DNA from: a virus
Reading direction: 5' to 3' (one strand)
Virus record (IMG/VR): IMGVR_UViG_3300037225_001477
Coordinates: 45,502-109,501 of that record
Length of the DNA stretch: 64,000 bases
A model generated the notes under the pieces. It had not been told where the DNA came from and ran no database searches. It saw only the letters and a list, made by a program, of their open reading frames with translations. Positions 29,178 through 38,714 of the stretch are shown here, one piece after another. The position numbers and the translations under genes were made by a program. Numbering within the stretch: the first letter of the stretch is position 1; each line of letters begins with the position of its first letter.

Positions 29178-29825
29178 GTGATAAAACAGATTGTCCTGGG
29201 GTTGTTTATTCTTTGTACCCTCGCACCTGCAATCCCCTTCACGTACTATATACCTAATAGACTTTATACTGTAGAGCTTCCAGCAAAAAAAATAATAATA
29301 AAATATCCAATACCTCCACCATGGTTTAATAAAGAACTTTTATCCTATATATCAAAAGAGTGTGAGAAATATAATGTTCCTGTCGTGCTCGTACATAAAC
29401 TTATAGAACAAGAAAGTCAATGGCATTCAAATTCTCCTTCCCCTAATTATGATAAGCATCATAGAATACTCTCTATTGATTATGGGCTTATGCAAATAAA
29501 TTCAGATAATATTGAACGTTTTTCCCATAATTATAAAGAGCCATGGAGATCAGAAAAATCATATAATCCTATACACAATTCATGGGATAATGTCCACCTT
29601 GGTATTTGTTATTTACGAGACTTATATACTCAATTTGGTAATTGGAAAAATGCTGTAGCAGCCTATAATGGCGGTACTAGAAGGGTTATAAATAATACAC
29701 TTAAAAAGAGCACCCAAGAATATGTAAATATCGTCTGTCCAGTAAATGACTGGTGGTTAACTCTACCGACTAATTATGTATGTCTAGCTGGCAATCAAGA
29801 CTCTCTGCAACAGAAAACAGAATAG
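29178..29825 (+). CDS. Lytic transglycosylase (SLT domain) with N-terminal membrane anchor
   Basis: 215 residues, GTG 29178 behind GGGAG. Signal/anchor segment at residues 4-22, then an SLT lysozyme-like fold: catalytic Glu in LIEQES (E79), GLMQIN (103-108) and AYNGG (162-166). It would cut peptidoglycan glycan strands, either in lysis or, as a virion protein, during DNA entry. The anchor argues for action in the cell envelope. Overlaps the next gene by 46 bp. Confidence 0.85.
   Translation: MIKQIVLGLFILCTLAPAIPFTYYIPNRLYTVELPAKKIIIKYPIPPPWFNKELLSYISKECEKYNVPVVLVHKLIEQESQWHSNSPSPNYDKHHRILSIDYGLMQINSDNIERFSHNYKEPWRSEKSYNPIHNSWDNVHLGICYLRDLYTQFGNWKNAVAAYNGGTRRVINNTLKKSTQEYVNIVCPVNDWWLTLPTNYVCLAGNQDSLQQKTE
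29769..29778 (+). promoter_or_regulatory. Late-promoter-like motif ACTAATTATG inside the transglycosylase gene
   Basis: Lies within the coding sequence of the transglycosylase and ends one base before ATG 29780 of the overlapping gene; the following gene has no ribosome binding site. Confidence 0.45.
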
Positions 29826-30322
29826 CGCAAACATTGGTGGATAACTCAATCATATTGAGTGGTTTTGCCACTGATGTTATCATTATAGATGAAACCTTGA
29901 ATGAAGTTCAAGATACTACAGCATTGAATGTAGAAGAAATAGGTGTGGTTAATATTATATTTCCCTCATTTCAAGATGTACCTATGAGGCGCTTCATTCA
30001 ATCTGATGGCACTTATATCTCTGCTAATGCTGGTAAAGATAGTAAAGAAGATAAAGAACCATTTGTATGCTATTCACCTATTGGAACCAATTTAGGAACA
30101 ATAATACCACAAGGCTCAATATTATTAAAATTTTTTGAAAACCCCATAGGAGCCCAGCCATGGGTGCTACCATTGAAAGTTTCAGATATTTTAGGGACTT
30201 TTGGGGCAAGAACTATTATATGGCAAAAGTTGAATATAGTATATTATGATACTCCTGTAAATACTGCTTTATATAATTATTTACTACAATTGGCTCAACG
30301 AAGGTCCTTGCTTAACTGGTAG
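29780..30322 (+). CDS. Probable virion protein, unknown
   Basis: 180 residues, ATG 29780. Soluble, beta-rich (EEIGVVNIIFPSFQDVP, PIGTNLGTIIPQGSILL) with C-terminal helix. The layout and late-type motif suggest a late structural gene; no family recognised. Confidence 0.5.
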   Translation: MSSWQSRLSATENRIAQTLVDNSIILSGFATDVIIIDETLNEVQDTTALNVEEIGVVNIIFPSFQDVPMRRFIQSDGTYISANAGKDSKEDKEPFVCYSPIGTNLGTIIPQGSILLKFFENPIGAQPWVLPLKVSDILGTFGARTIIWQKLNIVYYDTPVNTALYNYLLQLAQRRSLLNW

Positions 30323-30344
30323 GAAGAGAGCCTGAAGAGAAAGG

Positions 30345-30354
30345 ACTAATTTAA
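30345..30354 (+). promoter_or_regulatory. Late-promoter-like motif ACTAATTTAA
   Basis: Variant copy 17 bases upstream of ATG 30372, with AAGGA between. Confidence 0.4.
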
Positions 30355-30371
30355 TATATAAGGACGTTAGA

Positions 30372-33257
30372 ATGGCTAAACGTAATGTAAACGAAGATGC
30401 GCAACAACCAGGAATGGTAGATACGCTTACTAATCAGGTAAAATCTAATCCAGAACAAACTGTTCAGGCCACCTGGGATAATGCTATTTCTAACTTAAAA
30501 CCTCAGTCGGCAGAGGATTATGATAACCTCGTTCAACAAGTGCAACAGAGTTTAGGCTTAAGTGGACAGAATCCGTCAGCTAAAGGGCTATCTCAAGTAT
30601 CGGCTAACGGAATTCAAGCTCAAGGTAACCCATTACCACAATCTACTTTAGATAATGTCCCTACTCAACCTATAACACCAACTCAAACTATGGGAGCATC
30701 TACACCCCCACAGTCTGTACAGGCTCCACAGCCCACCCAGGCTCCATCCTATCCTAACTATGGTGCTAAGATGGGGAATCCAATGAAACAGTCCTACAGA
30801 AGCAGGAATAAGCCTTTTAGAGAGGATTTGGATAGAGCAAAGTCTTCAACTAAAGGGGAAGACCAAGAATATACTGGTATGACAAAACTAGAACAGGCTC
30901 AAGCCATAATAAAGGACTTGAAAAAGAAAAAGGCTACTGATGCTAATATCCTATTCAGTCTTGTCAATCGTTTATTTATTGATGTAGAGACAGCACAGAA
31001 AATATTAGATAAAGAGATAAAGAAGGATGAATTCCCAGATAAGATAGACGCTATTACTGATATGCCACAAGATGGTATAATGAGAGATATACCTATAAAT
31101 GATATATTTTTAAAAGAAAATGAAGAACCCTATAAAAAAGGAGATAGAGTAGTATTAATAAGGCTTCCCTTTGATTCTGGGGTTATGGAAAAGTATATTA
31201 TGAATAAACAGCTTCCTGGAACTGTATTATCTTCTTACAACGATATGGGACATATTCTTTATGATGTAAGATTTGATAATGGTTCTACCTTTGAGTGTCA
31301 TGGAATGGATATAAAGGGGATTAACCCTCCTATGAACCCCAAAGATTGGAAACACAGTAATGTTTATACAGAAGGGAGAATTATATGTCCTAAATGTGGT
31401 GCTACTGGAAATAATATAATGACTGAACCTTATGGTAAATGTGAATGTAAGGAGTGTGGTGATAAATTTCCAGTAAATGGTAGTGAAGAGGATAATCTAA
31501 ATGAGGATTCAATCTATAACCATTCTCATATTACTACTAATAATAATTATGATTATGGCTCATACGATTTTTATCAAATTCGTGATCCTTATGAATTTGA
31601 ACTGAACTCAACACAGCTCGTGGCTAGAGCTATGATAGTAGACCAGAGATATACCTATGAGATGCGATTCCAAGTGATGAAAGAGACTGATGCTCGTTTC
31701 CCTCAGGCTTGGAAATTCTTGTTGTTCCATGACATTAGACATGTATTGAAAATCTCTGTAAATCTATTGAATGCTAATACGAATTATATGAAATTATCTC
31801 CTGATAGTGCTCCTATTTTTAATGAAACTCGGATAGCTAAAATAGCAGCATTAGCTTTTAAATCTTATATTAAATTATGGGGTAAGCAACACTTCCAAAT
31901 TATAGTTATAGAAACAGAAAATCCAATGAGGCTTATATTTAATACACTATTAGCCAAAGAACTTGCTAAAATAACTGGTATAAAGATAGATCAGGATTTA
32001 GCATTAGAGATGACAGGAAAACCATTAGAGCATACTAATGTTCCTGGTAAACCTAAACTCTATATAGTATTGACCAATGCTGCTGGTGGTAAAATAAAAG
32101 AATCTATAGAAGAAGCTCAAAACTTTACTCCTCCTATAGATAGTTCTTTCACTAAAGATATTGAAGGCCCTGATGATATTAGTGAACGAGAATATGAAGA
32201 AAAAGTAAATGCATATTGGACACCAATTTTAAATCTATTATTCCAAGTAAAGCAACTTGGCTCTGATAAATTCAAAGCTTCTAATGGATATTCCGTTCTC
32301 ATGTATAAATGTGGTACATATAAAGAACATTTTATGATTAAGAAGGCCCTTGCTAAACCTATACTTGATATGAAAGCCATGATAAATGGAAATAATATAA
32401 GAAATATTTGTACATCTACTGAATTCTTTGTTAATGAGAAGTATATAGATATAATAAAAGATATCTGTATGGAGATAAAGATAGCATTAAAACAGAAAAA
32501 AGATTCAAAGCAGCAGTCTTTAGATCAAAAACAAGCATATTTATCCTTAAGCCCACAATTAGAGTCTCAAAGGATAAAGGAATCTTTAGATGAAAATCAA
32601 TCTTATGAAGAAGGAATATTTACTAAAGAACTTCAATTTCCTAAAAAGGGTATAGAAATAAATTATACTAGTTTCAGTTCAGCAGAGGAGATAACACAAA
32701 AATTTGGTAAGCTATTTGATAGAACTCAAGAATTATTTGACGAAATAAACTCTATACCCTTTTATCATAAGGTTAAAAGATCAAAACTATTTTCTATGGA
32801 GGGTTTTCCTATAGATGAACATTTTAGCATTAGATATAGTAACTCAGGTACACTTATTGCTTATAATAAGATTATTATAGCTGAAACACCTGATTTTAAT
32901 AATGAAGCTTATTATAAGAGTGAATTCTTCTATTATGATAATTATAGTACCCAACTAAAAGAATTCTACTCTATAGCCCAAGCTGTAATAGAAGAAATCA
33001 AAAATGCAAAATTGCATAAGAAGGATTTAAGTTTAGGTACGGGGGAAGTATCGGAGCTTTCTTTTGATGAGGCACAAGTAGACGAGGATACAGAATCCTC
33101 AGCCTTCATGCCCCCAGCGCCAGAGAATGTAGAAGGGCTTGTAACCAATCCCAATACTCCTCATGGTAAAAAAGTACCTTTTGGAGGAAAAACTGGGCAA
33201 GAGCTTCGACAAGATTCTATTGATAGTCTAAGAAAAATGGGAGTACCTGGATATTAA
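30372..33257 (+). CDS. Large late protein with zinc ribbon, unknown function
   Basis: 961 residues, ATG 30372 behind AAGGA. Residues ~1-150 are Gln/Pro/Ala-rich and unstructured; a zinc ribbon (CPKCG ... CECKECG) lies near 340-370; the following ~450 residues are alpha/beta with no motif I recognise. The C-terminal ~60 residues are acidic and Pro/Gly-rich. The late-type motif and size suggest a virion or packaged internal protein. No close family assignment is possible by eye. Confidence 0.6.
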   Translation: MAKRNVNEDAQQPGMVDTLTNQVKSNPEQTVQATWDNAISNLKPQSAEDYDNLVQQVQQSLGLSGQNPSAKGLSQVSANGIQAQGNPLPQSTLDNVPTQPITPTQTMGASTPPQSVQAPQPTQAPSYPNYGAKMGNPMKQSYRSRNKPFREDLDRAKSSTKGEDQEYTGMTKLEQAQAIIKDLKKKKATDANILFSLVNRLFIDVETAQKILDKEIKKDEFPDKIDAITDMPQDGIMRDIPINDIFLKENEEPYKKGDRVVLIRLPFDSGVMEKYIMNKQLPGTVLSSYNDMGHILYDVRFDNGSTFECHGMDIKGINPPMNPKDWKHSNVYTEGRIICPKCGATGNNIMTEPYGKCECKECGDKFPVNGSEEDNLNEDSIYNHSHITTNNNYDYGSYDFYQIRDPYEFELNSTQLVARAMIVDQRYTYEMRFQVMKETDARFPQAWKFLLFHDIRHVLKISVNLLNANTNYMKLSPDSAPIFNETRIAKIAALAFKSYIKLWGKQHFQIIVIETENPMRLIFNTLLAKELAKITGIKIDQDLALEMTGKPLEHTNVPGKPKLYIVLTNAAGGKIKESIEEAQNFTPPIDSSFTKDIEGPDDISEREYEEKVNAYWTPILNLLFQVKQLGSDKFKASNGYSVLMYKCGTYKEHFMIKKALAKPILDMKAMINGNNIRNICTSTEFFVNEKYIDIIKDICMEIKIALKQKKDSKQQSLDQKQAYLSLSPQLESQRIKESLDENQSYEEGIFTKELQFPKKGIEINYTSFSSAEEITQKFGKLFDRTQELFDEINSIPFYHKVKRSKLFSMEGFPIDEHFSIRYSNSGTLIAYNKIIIAETPDFNNEAYYKSEFFYYDNYSTQLKEFYSIAQAVIEEIKNAKLHKKDLSLGTGEVSELSFDEAQVDEDTESSAFMPPAPENVEGLVTNPNTPHGKKVPFGGKTGQELRQDSIDSLRKMGVPGY

Positions 33258-33286
33258 AATTAATAGAAGAGCAACAATATAAGCAC

Positions 33287-33315
33287 TTGACTTTTTCTTC
33301 ATAGTATGCTATATT
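33287..33315 (+). promoter_or_regulatory. sigma70-type promoter TTGACT-17-TATATT
   Basis: -35 33287-33292, -10 33310-33315, 17-bp spacer; drives the two small genes 33334-33779. Confidence 0.8.
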
Positions 33316-33333
33316 TTATCCAGAGGTAACCAG

Positions 33334-33615
33334 ATGAATAAACGAGTCTCAGTCAAAGAACTAGAAAATGGGGATGTCTTTGATTTAGTGTTTGAGGATG
33401 TATCCACAGGTACTGTGTATACTATCAATGATAATAATAAAGATGTAGCAGTATTAATGCCATATGATACTAAAGTTACAGTAGAGATAGAATTAAGTGA
33501 TAGTATCTTTAATGGATTAGCTTTAATGGCACATGAGAAAGATATTACTTTTAATCAACTAGTGACAGAAATATTAATGGAATATATCCAAAAGGAGGAT
33601 ATTAAATGCAAGTAA
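33334..33615 (+). CDS. Ribbon-helix-helix-type phage protein
   Basis: 93 residues, ATG 33334 behind GAGG. The C-terminal half (VEIELSDSIFNGLALMAHEK, then ITFNQLVTEILMEYI) has the strand-helix-helix order of CopG/Arc-type DNA-binding proteins. The N-terminal half is a small beta domain. A regulator role is likely but not proven; it has its own host-type promoter. Confidence 0.65.
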   Translation: MNKRVSVKELENGDVFDLVFEDVSTGTVYTINDNNKDVAVLMPYDTKVTVEIELSDSIFNGLALMAHEKDITFNQLVTEILMEYIQKEDIKCK

Positions 33616-33779
33616 TGAAGAATTGTAAAAGAATGATTAGAGCTACATTAGCAAAATTTGAGGAGGACACTCAAAAATATTCTTATGAAATATCTTCTAT
33701 AAAAGCGGATATAGAAAATGTCAAGCCTAAAGTAAAGAGAGTAAGAGAGGAAAGACAGAACTATAGAGATGATTATTAA
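33606..33779 (+). CDS. Small coiled-coil protein
   Basis: 57 residues, ATG 33606 with the strong site AAAGGAGG five bases upstream inside the previous gene. Highly charged helix throughout (KVKRVREERQNYRDD). Coupled to the ribbon-helix-helix gene; function unknown. Confidence 0.65.
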   Translation: MQVMKNCKRMIRATLAKFEEDTQKYSYEISSIKADIENVKPKVKRVREERQNYRDDY

Positions 33780-33785
33780 TTTGTA

Positions 33786-34217
33786 TTAAATAATTTTATA
33801 TAACCTTAATGAATCTACTATTGTTTCAGGAGCTTTTGCAGTAAGGCTATACGGTGTAATAGGATCATAAAAAATAGAGTTTTTATCATTACCTTGAACA
33901 AAATGGTGAAAACCATTACTTGGTCTAAAAAGACAAAGTATTCTATAGACAGTGGAATCTAAAGGTATTGAAGGTGGAAAGTGCCCATCAATATATTGTA
34001 AAGGAATTTCCATTAATTGGCATAGTCCATTAGGGTCTACAATATTATATCCTGAATCTAAAATATTCTTATTAAAAGCATCATACCAAGTTGAATTTAA
34101 TAAATCTATAGAGGTAGGTAATCCAATTAAGTCTCTATAATGAAATAAGCATGAAAAATAACATCCTACCTCATGACAAGTTTCTACTACTCCTGGTAAA
34201 TTTTGGTATACTGGCAT
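33786..34217 (-). CDS. DUF261-like putative cysteine peptidase/amidase
   Basis: 143 residues, ATG 34217 behind AAGGAG. Cys block near the N-terminus (C14, C19, C23 in ETCHEVGCYFSC), then GFHHFVQGN and IFYDPI near residues 100-118: a Cys-His-Asp arrangement like the papain/NlpC fold of the DUF261 phage family. Last gene of the late operon, convergent with the plus-strand block; a role in cell-wall processing is inferred. Confidence 0.6.
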   Translation of the reverse strand: MPVYQNLPGVVETCHEVGCYFSCLFHYRDLIGLPTSIDLLNSTWYDAFNKNILDSGYNIVDPNGLCQLMEIPLQYIDGHFPPSIPLDSTVYRILCLFRPSNGFHHFVQGNDKNSIFYDPITPYSLTAKAPETIVDSLRLYKII

Positions 34218-34226
34218 TTTATCTCC

Positions 34227-35192
34227 TTATTGACATTTAGCCTTAGCAATTTTTTCTTCTATTTGCTTATCTACTTCTCCATCTAATGTATTTATTGCTT
34301 TTACAAGCTCATGGGTAACTAAAGAGAACACTGTGTCCATAACATCTAATATCATAATTAGTTTTAGTTGCCATGTACGATAGAAAGAGGAATACAATAC
34401 ACTTTTAATTTTGTTTGCTAACAAATCAACATGAGGCTGAGTAAACTGTCGGTATTTTTCAACAAAACAACGAGGTATGCCTATAATACATATATTATTG
34501 AATATGAGTTCCTTTTTATATGCTTCTTCACAATACTCATCTATAGCTTCATAGAGCTTATCTGGTATTGAGAATAAAAAATTTATTTTTTCTTCCTCAT
34601 TCTTGATAGCTTCGAGAGCAGTAATAAAGTCCTTAAAAACAGAATATAAAATAGGTGACCTACACTCTTGAATAAAGATTTTACTAATATATATTTTTCG
34701 TTTATATTCATCATTATCAATATCAGGGAAGTCTATGCTTCGTTCTATACTAGACTTTAGATTAGTAAACATTGTATGTTGATTAAAGGGTATTAAATTT
34801 TTCTTCCTATCTTCTTCTACTTTAATTCTTATTCCAAGTTGAATTCTCATATCTTGTAATTCATTTTTAATTTGACATAATTCTGTTCGTAACTCTGCAA
34901 TCTCAACTTCTTGTTCCCTATTTCTAGCTTCAAAAAAATTGATTAGTTTATGTTCCATAGGGGATAAAACCTCTTTTTGTAATGCTACTGTTGCTTCTTC
35001 TTCTGAAGATACACCTAATTTTAGTCCCTCTGCTGTTAATGTTGCTGTGGGAATAGAATGATTCTTTTTAAGAGCCTCTACTAATTTGACAATAATGACT
35101 GCTACTATAGCTAAAGATCCTAATAATATTCCTATGGTAAGAATTTGATCTAAAGGTGTTTTAGATATCCAAGATAATAAAAATTCTCCCAT
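34227..35192 (-). CDS. Membrane-anchored coiled-coil protein
   Basis: 321 residues, ATG 35192 behind AAGGA. One N-terminal TM helix (residues ~15-38), followed by a coiled coil (EARNREQEVEIAELRTELCQIKNELQDMR) and a helical C-terminal domain. No catalytic motif. It resembles spanin-like or envelope-associated late proteins only in outline. Confidence 0.55.
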   Translation of the reverse strand: MGEFLLSWISKTPLDQILTIGILLGSLAIVAVIIVKLVEALKKNHSIPTATLTAEGLKLGVSSEEEATVALQKEVLSPMEHKLINFFEARNREQEVEIAELRTELCQIKNELQDMRIQLGIRIKVEEDRKKNLIPFNQHTMFTNLKSSIERSIDFPDIDNDEYKRKIYISKIFIQECRSPILYSVFKDFITALEAIKNEEEKINFLFSIPDKLYEAIDEYCEEAYKKELIFNNICIIGIPRCFVEKYRQFTQPHVDLLANKIKSVLYSSFYRTWQLKLIMILDVMDTVFSLVTHELVKAINTLDGEVDKQIEEKIAKAKCQ

Positions 35193-35207
35193 TTTTTACA
35201 TTCCTTA

Positions 35208-35217
35208 TCTAATTAGT
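35208..35217 (-). promoter_or_regulatory. Late-promoter-like motif ACTAATTAGA
   Basis: Ends 15 bases before ATG 35192, overlapping the stop codon of the upstream gene. Confidence 0.45.
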
Positions 35218-37439
35218 TAGCAAATATGAAGAGAGCTGAGAGGGGAGGTAGTAATTGAAATATAGTAGGGACCCCACTGCTTACCATTATTATCTAGGTA
35301 GTAATACTCATATATCCCTGATTCTGCTACTTTAATACAAGTAGGAAGATTAAATGTCAACAGGAGTTTACCTTGAATACCCCATTGTAGTATTCCACCA
35401 AATTCCAAACATATCATAATAGGGAGGGAGTCAACCCTTAGGAATTTTATAGAAGTGAAGTCATTGAATGTTACATAATCATATTGTGTGTATCCTGCAA
35501 AGACAGATAGAGGAAGTGTTATATTTGTTCCATTACTATCAGTAATGCTTAGAGTAACTCCTTGCTGGTCTTTATAGAGGGAGGAACCAAATGATCCTAC
35601 GGACCCAGCAGTATAGTTAGATTCCTCTACTTTAGTGTTTCCGGAATAAACTGTAACTTTAGCATCTGTATTGGCAGTAAATGTTCCTGGATTTGTATTA
35701 GTAATAATAGGATTTACATTACTTATACTATCTGATACATGAAATGTTTTACTATAATTAAAAGAAGAGAGTAAACCATCAAAAATAGTAATAGTGATGT
35801 TATATAAGAGCGTCCCAAAAGGAGGTACAAGTAGATCAGGAGGAGATAGAATAATATTAAATTTGCTACTATTGACTATTGCTACATCTCCTGCAAGAAT
35901 ATTTGTCTCTGTTTGCTGTGATATAATTTTTCCTGAGCTATCGGTGAGCTGATAGGTATAATAAAATGGATGTATACTAGTGGCATTCGGAGAAGTTACA
36001 CTAAGATTAATACTTTGACCAAAGGAAAAGACTGTTGTATCAAAAGCAGGCGCTATATTATAATTGAAATTCAAATTAAACTCTGATAAAAGAGAGTTGT
36101 ATTCAGCAGAGGTTGCTGCCCAGGCAGCAGCAAAAAGAGAGTTCCACGAGTCTATATTCACTCCTGTAGATGCCCCAAAGAATAGTAATGCGCTCAGTTG
36201 AGTAAGATTAAGGGTGGCTGCTATAGGTGAAGTAGCTAAACTAGATTGTAGCGCTTGCTGTATATATTGTACTCCACCATAACCCTTAGGAATAACAAAG
36301 GTATATATTCCTGTATATTCCAATGCTGCTACAATTGAGGTAGTGACATTATATATTTGTAGGAGTACTGTCTGTAAGGAGGTTATTTTCTTTATAAGTG
36401 CATTTACCATCTCTTGTATGGCATTTTCTTGGGTTGCCATCTCATCTTGTACACGTTTAATAAGTTTTTGGAGCATTGTGATAAGGTCTTGTAATACACT
36501 AAAATTATTTACGTTTAATCCTACCCAATGATATCCTTTTATATTCGAATTCTCAATGAGACTATCTAGAGCAGATAGCTTTTCTGATGTATTGCCGGTT
36601 TGAAGAGTATTATTAGTTTCAGCTATACCCGCCCAATCTGTTGAGAATTTGCTTAAATCCTTAGAGTCAATAAGAGAAGCGCTCTGTCCTTGAGAGGCGG
36701 TATCATTACCAAAGTTAGCAAAGGTTTTGAATAGATTATTTTTAGCCTCTGTAAGTTCATTAAAATTAAAGAACTGGCCTAAAAGAGTAAGCAATGACAT
36801 AAAAGCTGAAGGGCTGGCAGTGGTAATAAGAAACCCAAACCCAGTGGCTTGAGTGTTCACTGACCATGTGGGCTTATGTTTATCATTAGTATTACTAAAA
36901 GAAGCAAAAAATTCATTAAATGCTTGCTGGGGGGTGAGGGAAGGAATCGCTTGAAAGAATGAACTTTTTTTCCCTGTAGTGGTTTTAGTAGCAGTTGGCC
37001 CTGGGATAGATTTACCTGAGTTTTTCCCTCCAACAGGTAATACTGTTGTACTTATTGATTTAAAAACAGTAAAGTTATTCTTATCAACAAGGGGCTCTAG
37101 CATATCTATAGTGTTTTTTGGGTTTCCATCGCTTCCTAGTACATTCCAAGGGTGAATAACAATATAGCTGCCCCCTATAGACAATGCATCTTCAAATACC
37201 GTTATAATAGCGGAAGCATAATTTTTAATAAACACAGCCAAAAGATCATAAGGAGAGACTAAAAATTGTCCTACTTCAGTCAATATTTCTTTTACTATTT
37301 GAATAGCATTATTGAGTTCAGTAATAAATGTCTTAAATTGAGAAAGAGCATTATTTATGGATTGAGGTATTATTTGACCAAAGTTAGCATTAGTGGTCCA
37401 TTCTGCTTTATTGTTGCTTATAGTGCTGTTTGAGGGCAT
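35217..37439 (-). CDS. Large virion protein, probable tail/baseplate component
   Basis: 740 residues, ATG 37439. The first ~120 residues are helical, a Thr/Lys-rich linker follows (~135-155), then a helical bundle. The C-terminal ~270 residues are beta-rich with Ig-like spacing (FNYSKTFHVSDSISNVNPII; VYSGNTKVEESNYTAG) and end in HIC. Ser/Thr/Asn-rich composition is typical of exposed virion proteins. Neighbours are the glycosyltransferases and tail genes, so it may be a modified adhesin. No family recognised. Confidence 0.55.
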   Translation of the reverse strand: MPSNSTISNNKAEWTTNANFGQIIPQSINNALSQFKTFITELNNAIQIVKEILTEVGQFLVSPYDLLAVFIKNYASAIITVFEDALSIGGSYIVIHPWNVLGSDGNPKNTIDMLEPLVDKNNFTVFKSISTTVLPVGGKNSGKSIPGPTATKTTTGKKSSFFQAIPSLTPQQAFNEFFASFSNTNDKHKPTWSVNTQATGFGFLITTASPSAFMSLLTLLGQFFNFNELTEAKNNLFKTFANFGNDTASQGQSASLIDSKDLSKFSTDWAGIAETNNTLQTGNTSEKLSALDSLIENSNIKGYHWVGLNVNNFSVLQDLITMLQKLIKRVQDEMATQENAIQEMVNALIKKITSLQTVLLQIYNVTTSIVAALEYTGIYTFVIPKGYGGVQYIQQALQSSLATSPIAATLNLTQLSALLFFGASTGVNIDSWNSLFAAAWAATSAEYNSLLSEFNLNFNYNIAPAFDTTVFSFGQSINLSVTSPNATSIHPFYYTYQLTDSSGKIISQQTETNILAGDVAIVNSSKFNIILSPPDLLVPPFGTLLYNITITIFDGLLSSFNYSKTFHVSDSISNVNPIITNTNPGTFTANTDAKVTVYSGNTKVEESNYTAGSVGSFGSSLYKDQQGVTLSITDSNGTNITLPLSVFAGYTQYDYVTFNDFTSIKFLRVDSLPIMICLEFGGILQWGIQGKLLLTFNLPTCIKVAESGIYEYYYLDNNGKQWGPYYISITTSPLSSLHIC

Positions 37440-37569
37440 TCTTTAGGTTCTCCGCATCTTTTACTATCCCTTCTATTTCTTTTTGTGCTACAAGATTTAT
37501 AGACGACAAAAATATATCTATTTGGGATAGTATTTGATCATTAGACTTTTCTATTTTAAAATCATCCAT
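37408..37569 (-). CDS. Small helical protein
   Basis: 53 residues, ATG 37569 behind AGGATAG. Amphipathic helices (QILSQIDIFLSSINLVAQKE). Overlaps the next gene by 32 bp and begins four bases before the glycosyltransferase stop codon; likely an adaptor or chaperone of the following virion protein. Confidence 0.55.
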   Translation of the reverse strand: MDDFKIEKSNDQILSQIDIFLSSINLVAQKEIEGIVKDAENLKNALKQHYKQQ

Positions 37570-37572
37570 ACT

Positions 37573-38712
37573 CTATCCTAAAATCTCTTTTATAAAACAT
37601 AACCATTGGTTCTTTAGTGTTTCTAAATTATGGTTTGATCTAAAGGAACTGAGAATGGCATTACTTTCTTTTTCTCTTATATTGTTTTCAATACTCTCTA
37701 TAGCTTTTTCAGCAGAATAAGCAGATACTCCTATTTCATCCTTAAAATTTTCTAAATTGTTTTCATGAACAAAAGAGGGGATACCACAGGATAAGTACAT
37801 ATACACTTTGGAGGGGTCAGCAGATTTATACTCTTTTGGTGCTATACCACACCCTACAGATTCAGGGCTGAAAGTATCATACAGACTATAGGTGTTTCTT
37901 ATTACATCGCACTTAGGGAGCCCCAAGTCATGTCCACAGTGTAAGTATAATTTAATATTTTTACTCTCTCTATTATCTAACATCTCAATAAGCGGGTATA
38001 CTTCTCTTAAGTGCTCCTTTGACCTAAACCACCCAGCGGAAGCACTTAGTACTATATATTTCTCTTTACCCCACTCTATCTTAGAATTTCCTTCTGGTAT
38101 ATAAATATTAATACGCTTTGATTTTATTGTGTTTTCTATAAAAGAAAAACTCCTTAAAGAAGCAGTAATAGAGTAATCGAAATAAGATAATATTTCTACC
38201 ATATCCTTGTTTATCATCTCTATAGTAGTATTAATTATATCTGTAGATATTTTATTCTCTAGGTACTCCCTCAAAGTTTCAGGCCAATACTCATGACATA
38301 TCCATATTTTCTTACAATTATATTCCATTTTATCTAAGGCATAAGAGGATATTACTATATCTGGCTTGTATTCATCTAATTTTTTACATAAGTCATTATT
38401 TGAGTATAGTTCTAAAAAAGGTTTTAAGGGGTTTTCTATTTTATCCTTGGATATCATTTTACTTACCTCATCAATAGCAAGGATTGAGTGAGTATAGTTT
38501 GGTATATCTTGTTGATACCCTATGAAAAGAGGAAATGTTACTTTCATGGAAAAATTTACTAAAGTTTTATTTTCAAGAAAAACTTTTAATTCGAAATGCC
38601 CTTCATTGCTTAACTGTTGTAAAGGGTAAGAATACCCAAAGTCATATCTTTGCCCCCCTCTTAAAATGGGGATGTAATTAGAATGTTGTGGCACATACGC
38701 TATTTTAATCAT
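37573..38712 (-). CDS. GT-B type glycosyltransferase
   Basis: 379 residues, ATG 38712. Two Rossmann-like halves: an N-terminal part with RGGQRYDFGYSYPLQQL (GT4-like opening) and a C-terminal part with VLSASAGWFRSKEHL and DPSKVYMYLSCGIPSFVHE, the conserved nucleotide-sugar site of GT4-type enzymes. Sugar and acceptor unknown. One of three glycosyltransferases within 5 kb of tail genes; it probably glycosylates a virion protein in the host cytoplasm. Confidence 0.7.
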   Translation of the reverse strand: MIKIAYVPQHSNYIPILRGGQRYDFGYSYPLQQLSNEGHFELKVFLENKTLVNFSMKVTFPLFIGYQQDIPNYTHSILAIDEVSKMISKDKIENPLKPFLELYSNNDLCKKLDEYKPDIVISSYALDKMEYNCKKIWICHEYWPETLREYLENKISTDIINTTIEMINKDMVEILSYFDYSITASLRSFSFIENTIKSKRINIYIPEGNSKIEWGKEKYIVLSASAGWFRSKEHLREVYPLIEMLDNRESKNIKLYLHCGHDLGLPKCDVIRNTYSLYDTFSPESVGCGIAPKEYKSADPSKVYMYLSCGIPSFVHENNLENFKDEIGVSAYSAEKAIESIENNIREKESNAILSSFRSNHNLETLKNQWLCFIKEILG

Positions 38713-38714
38713 TT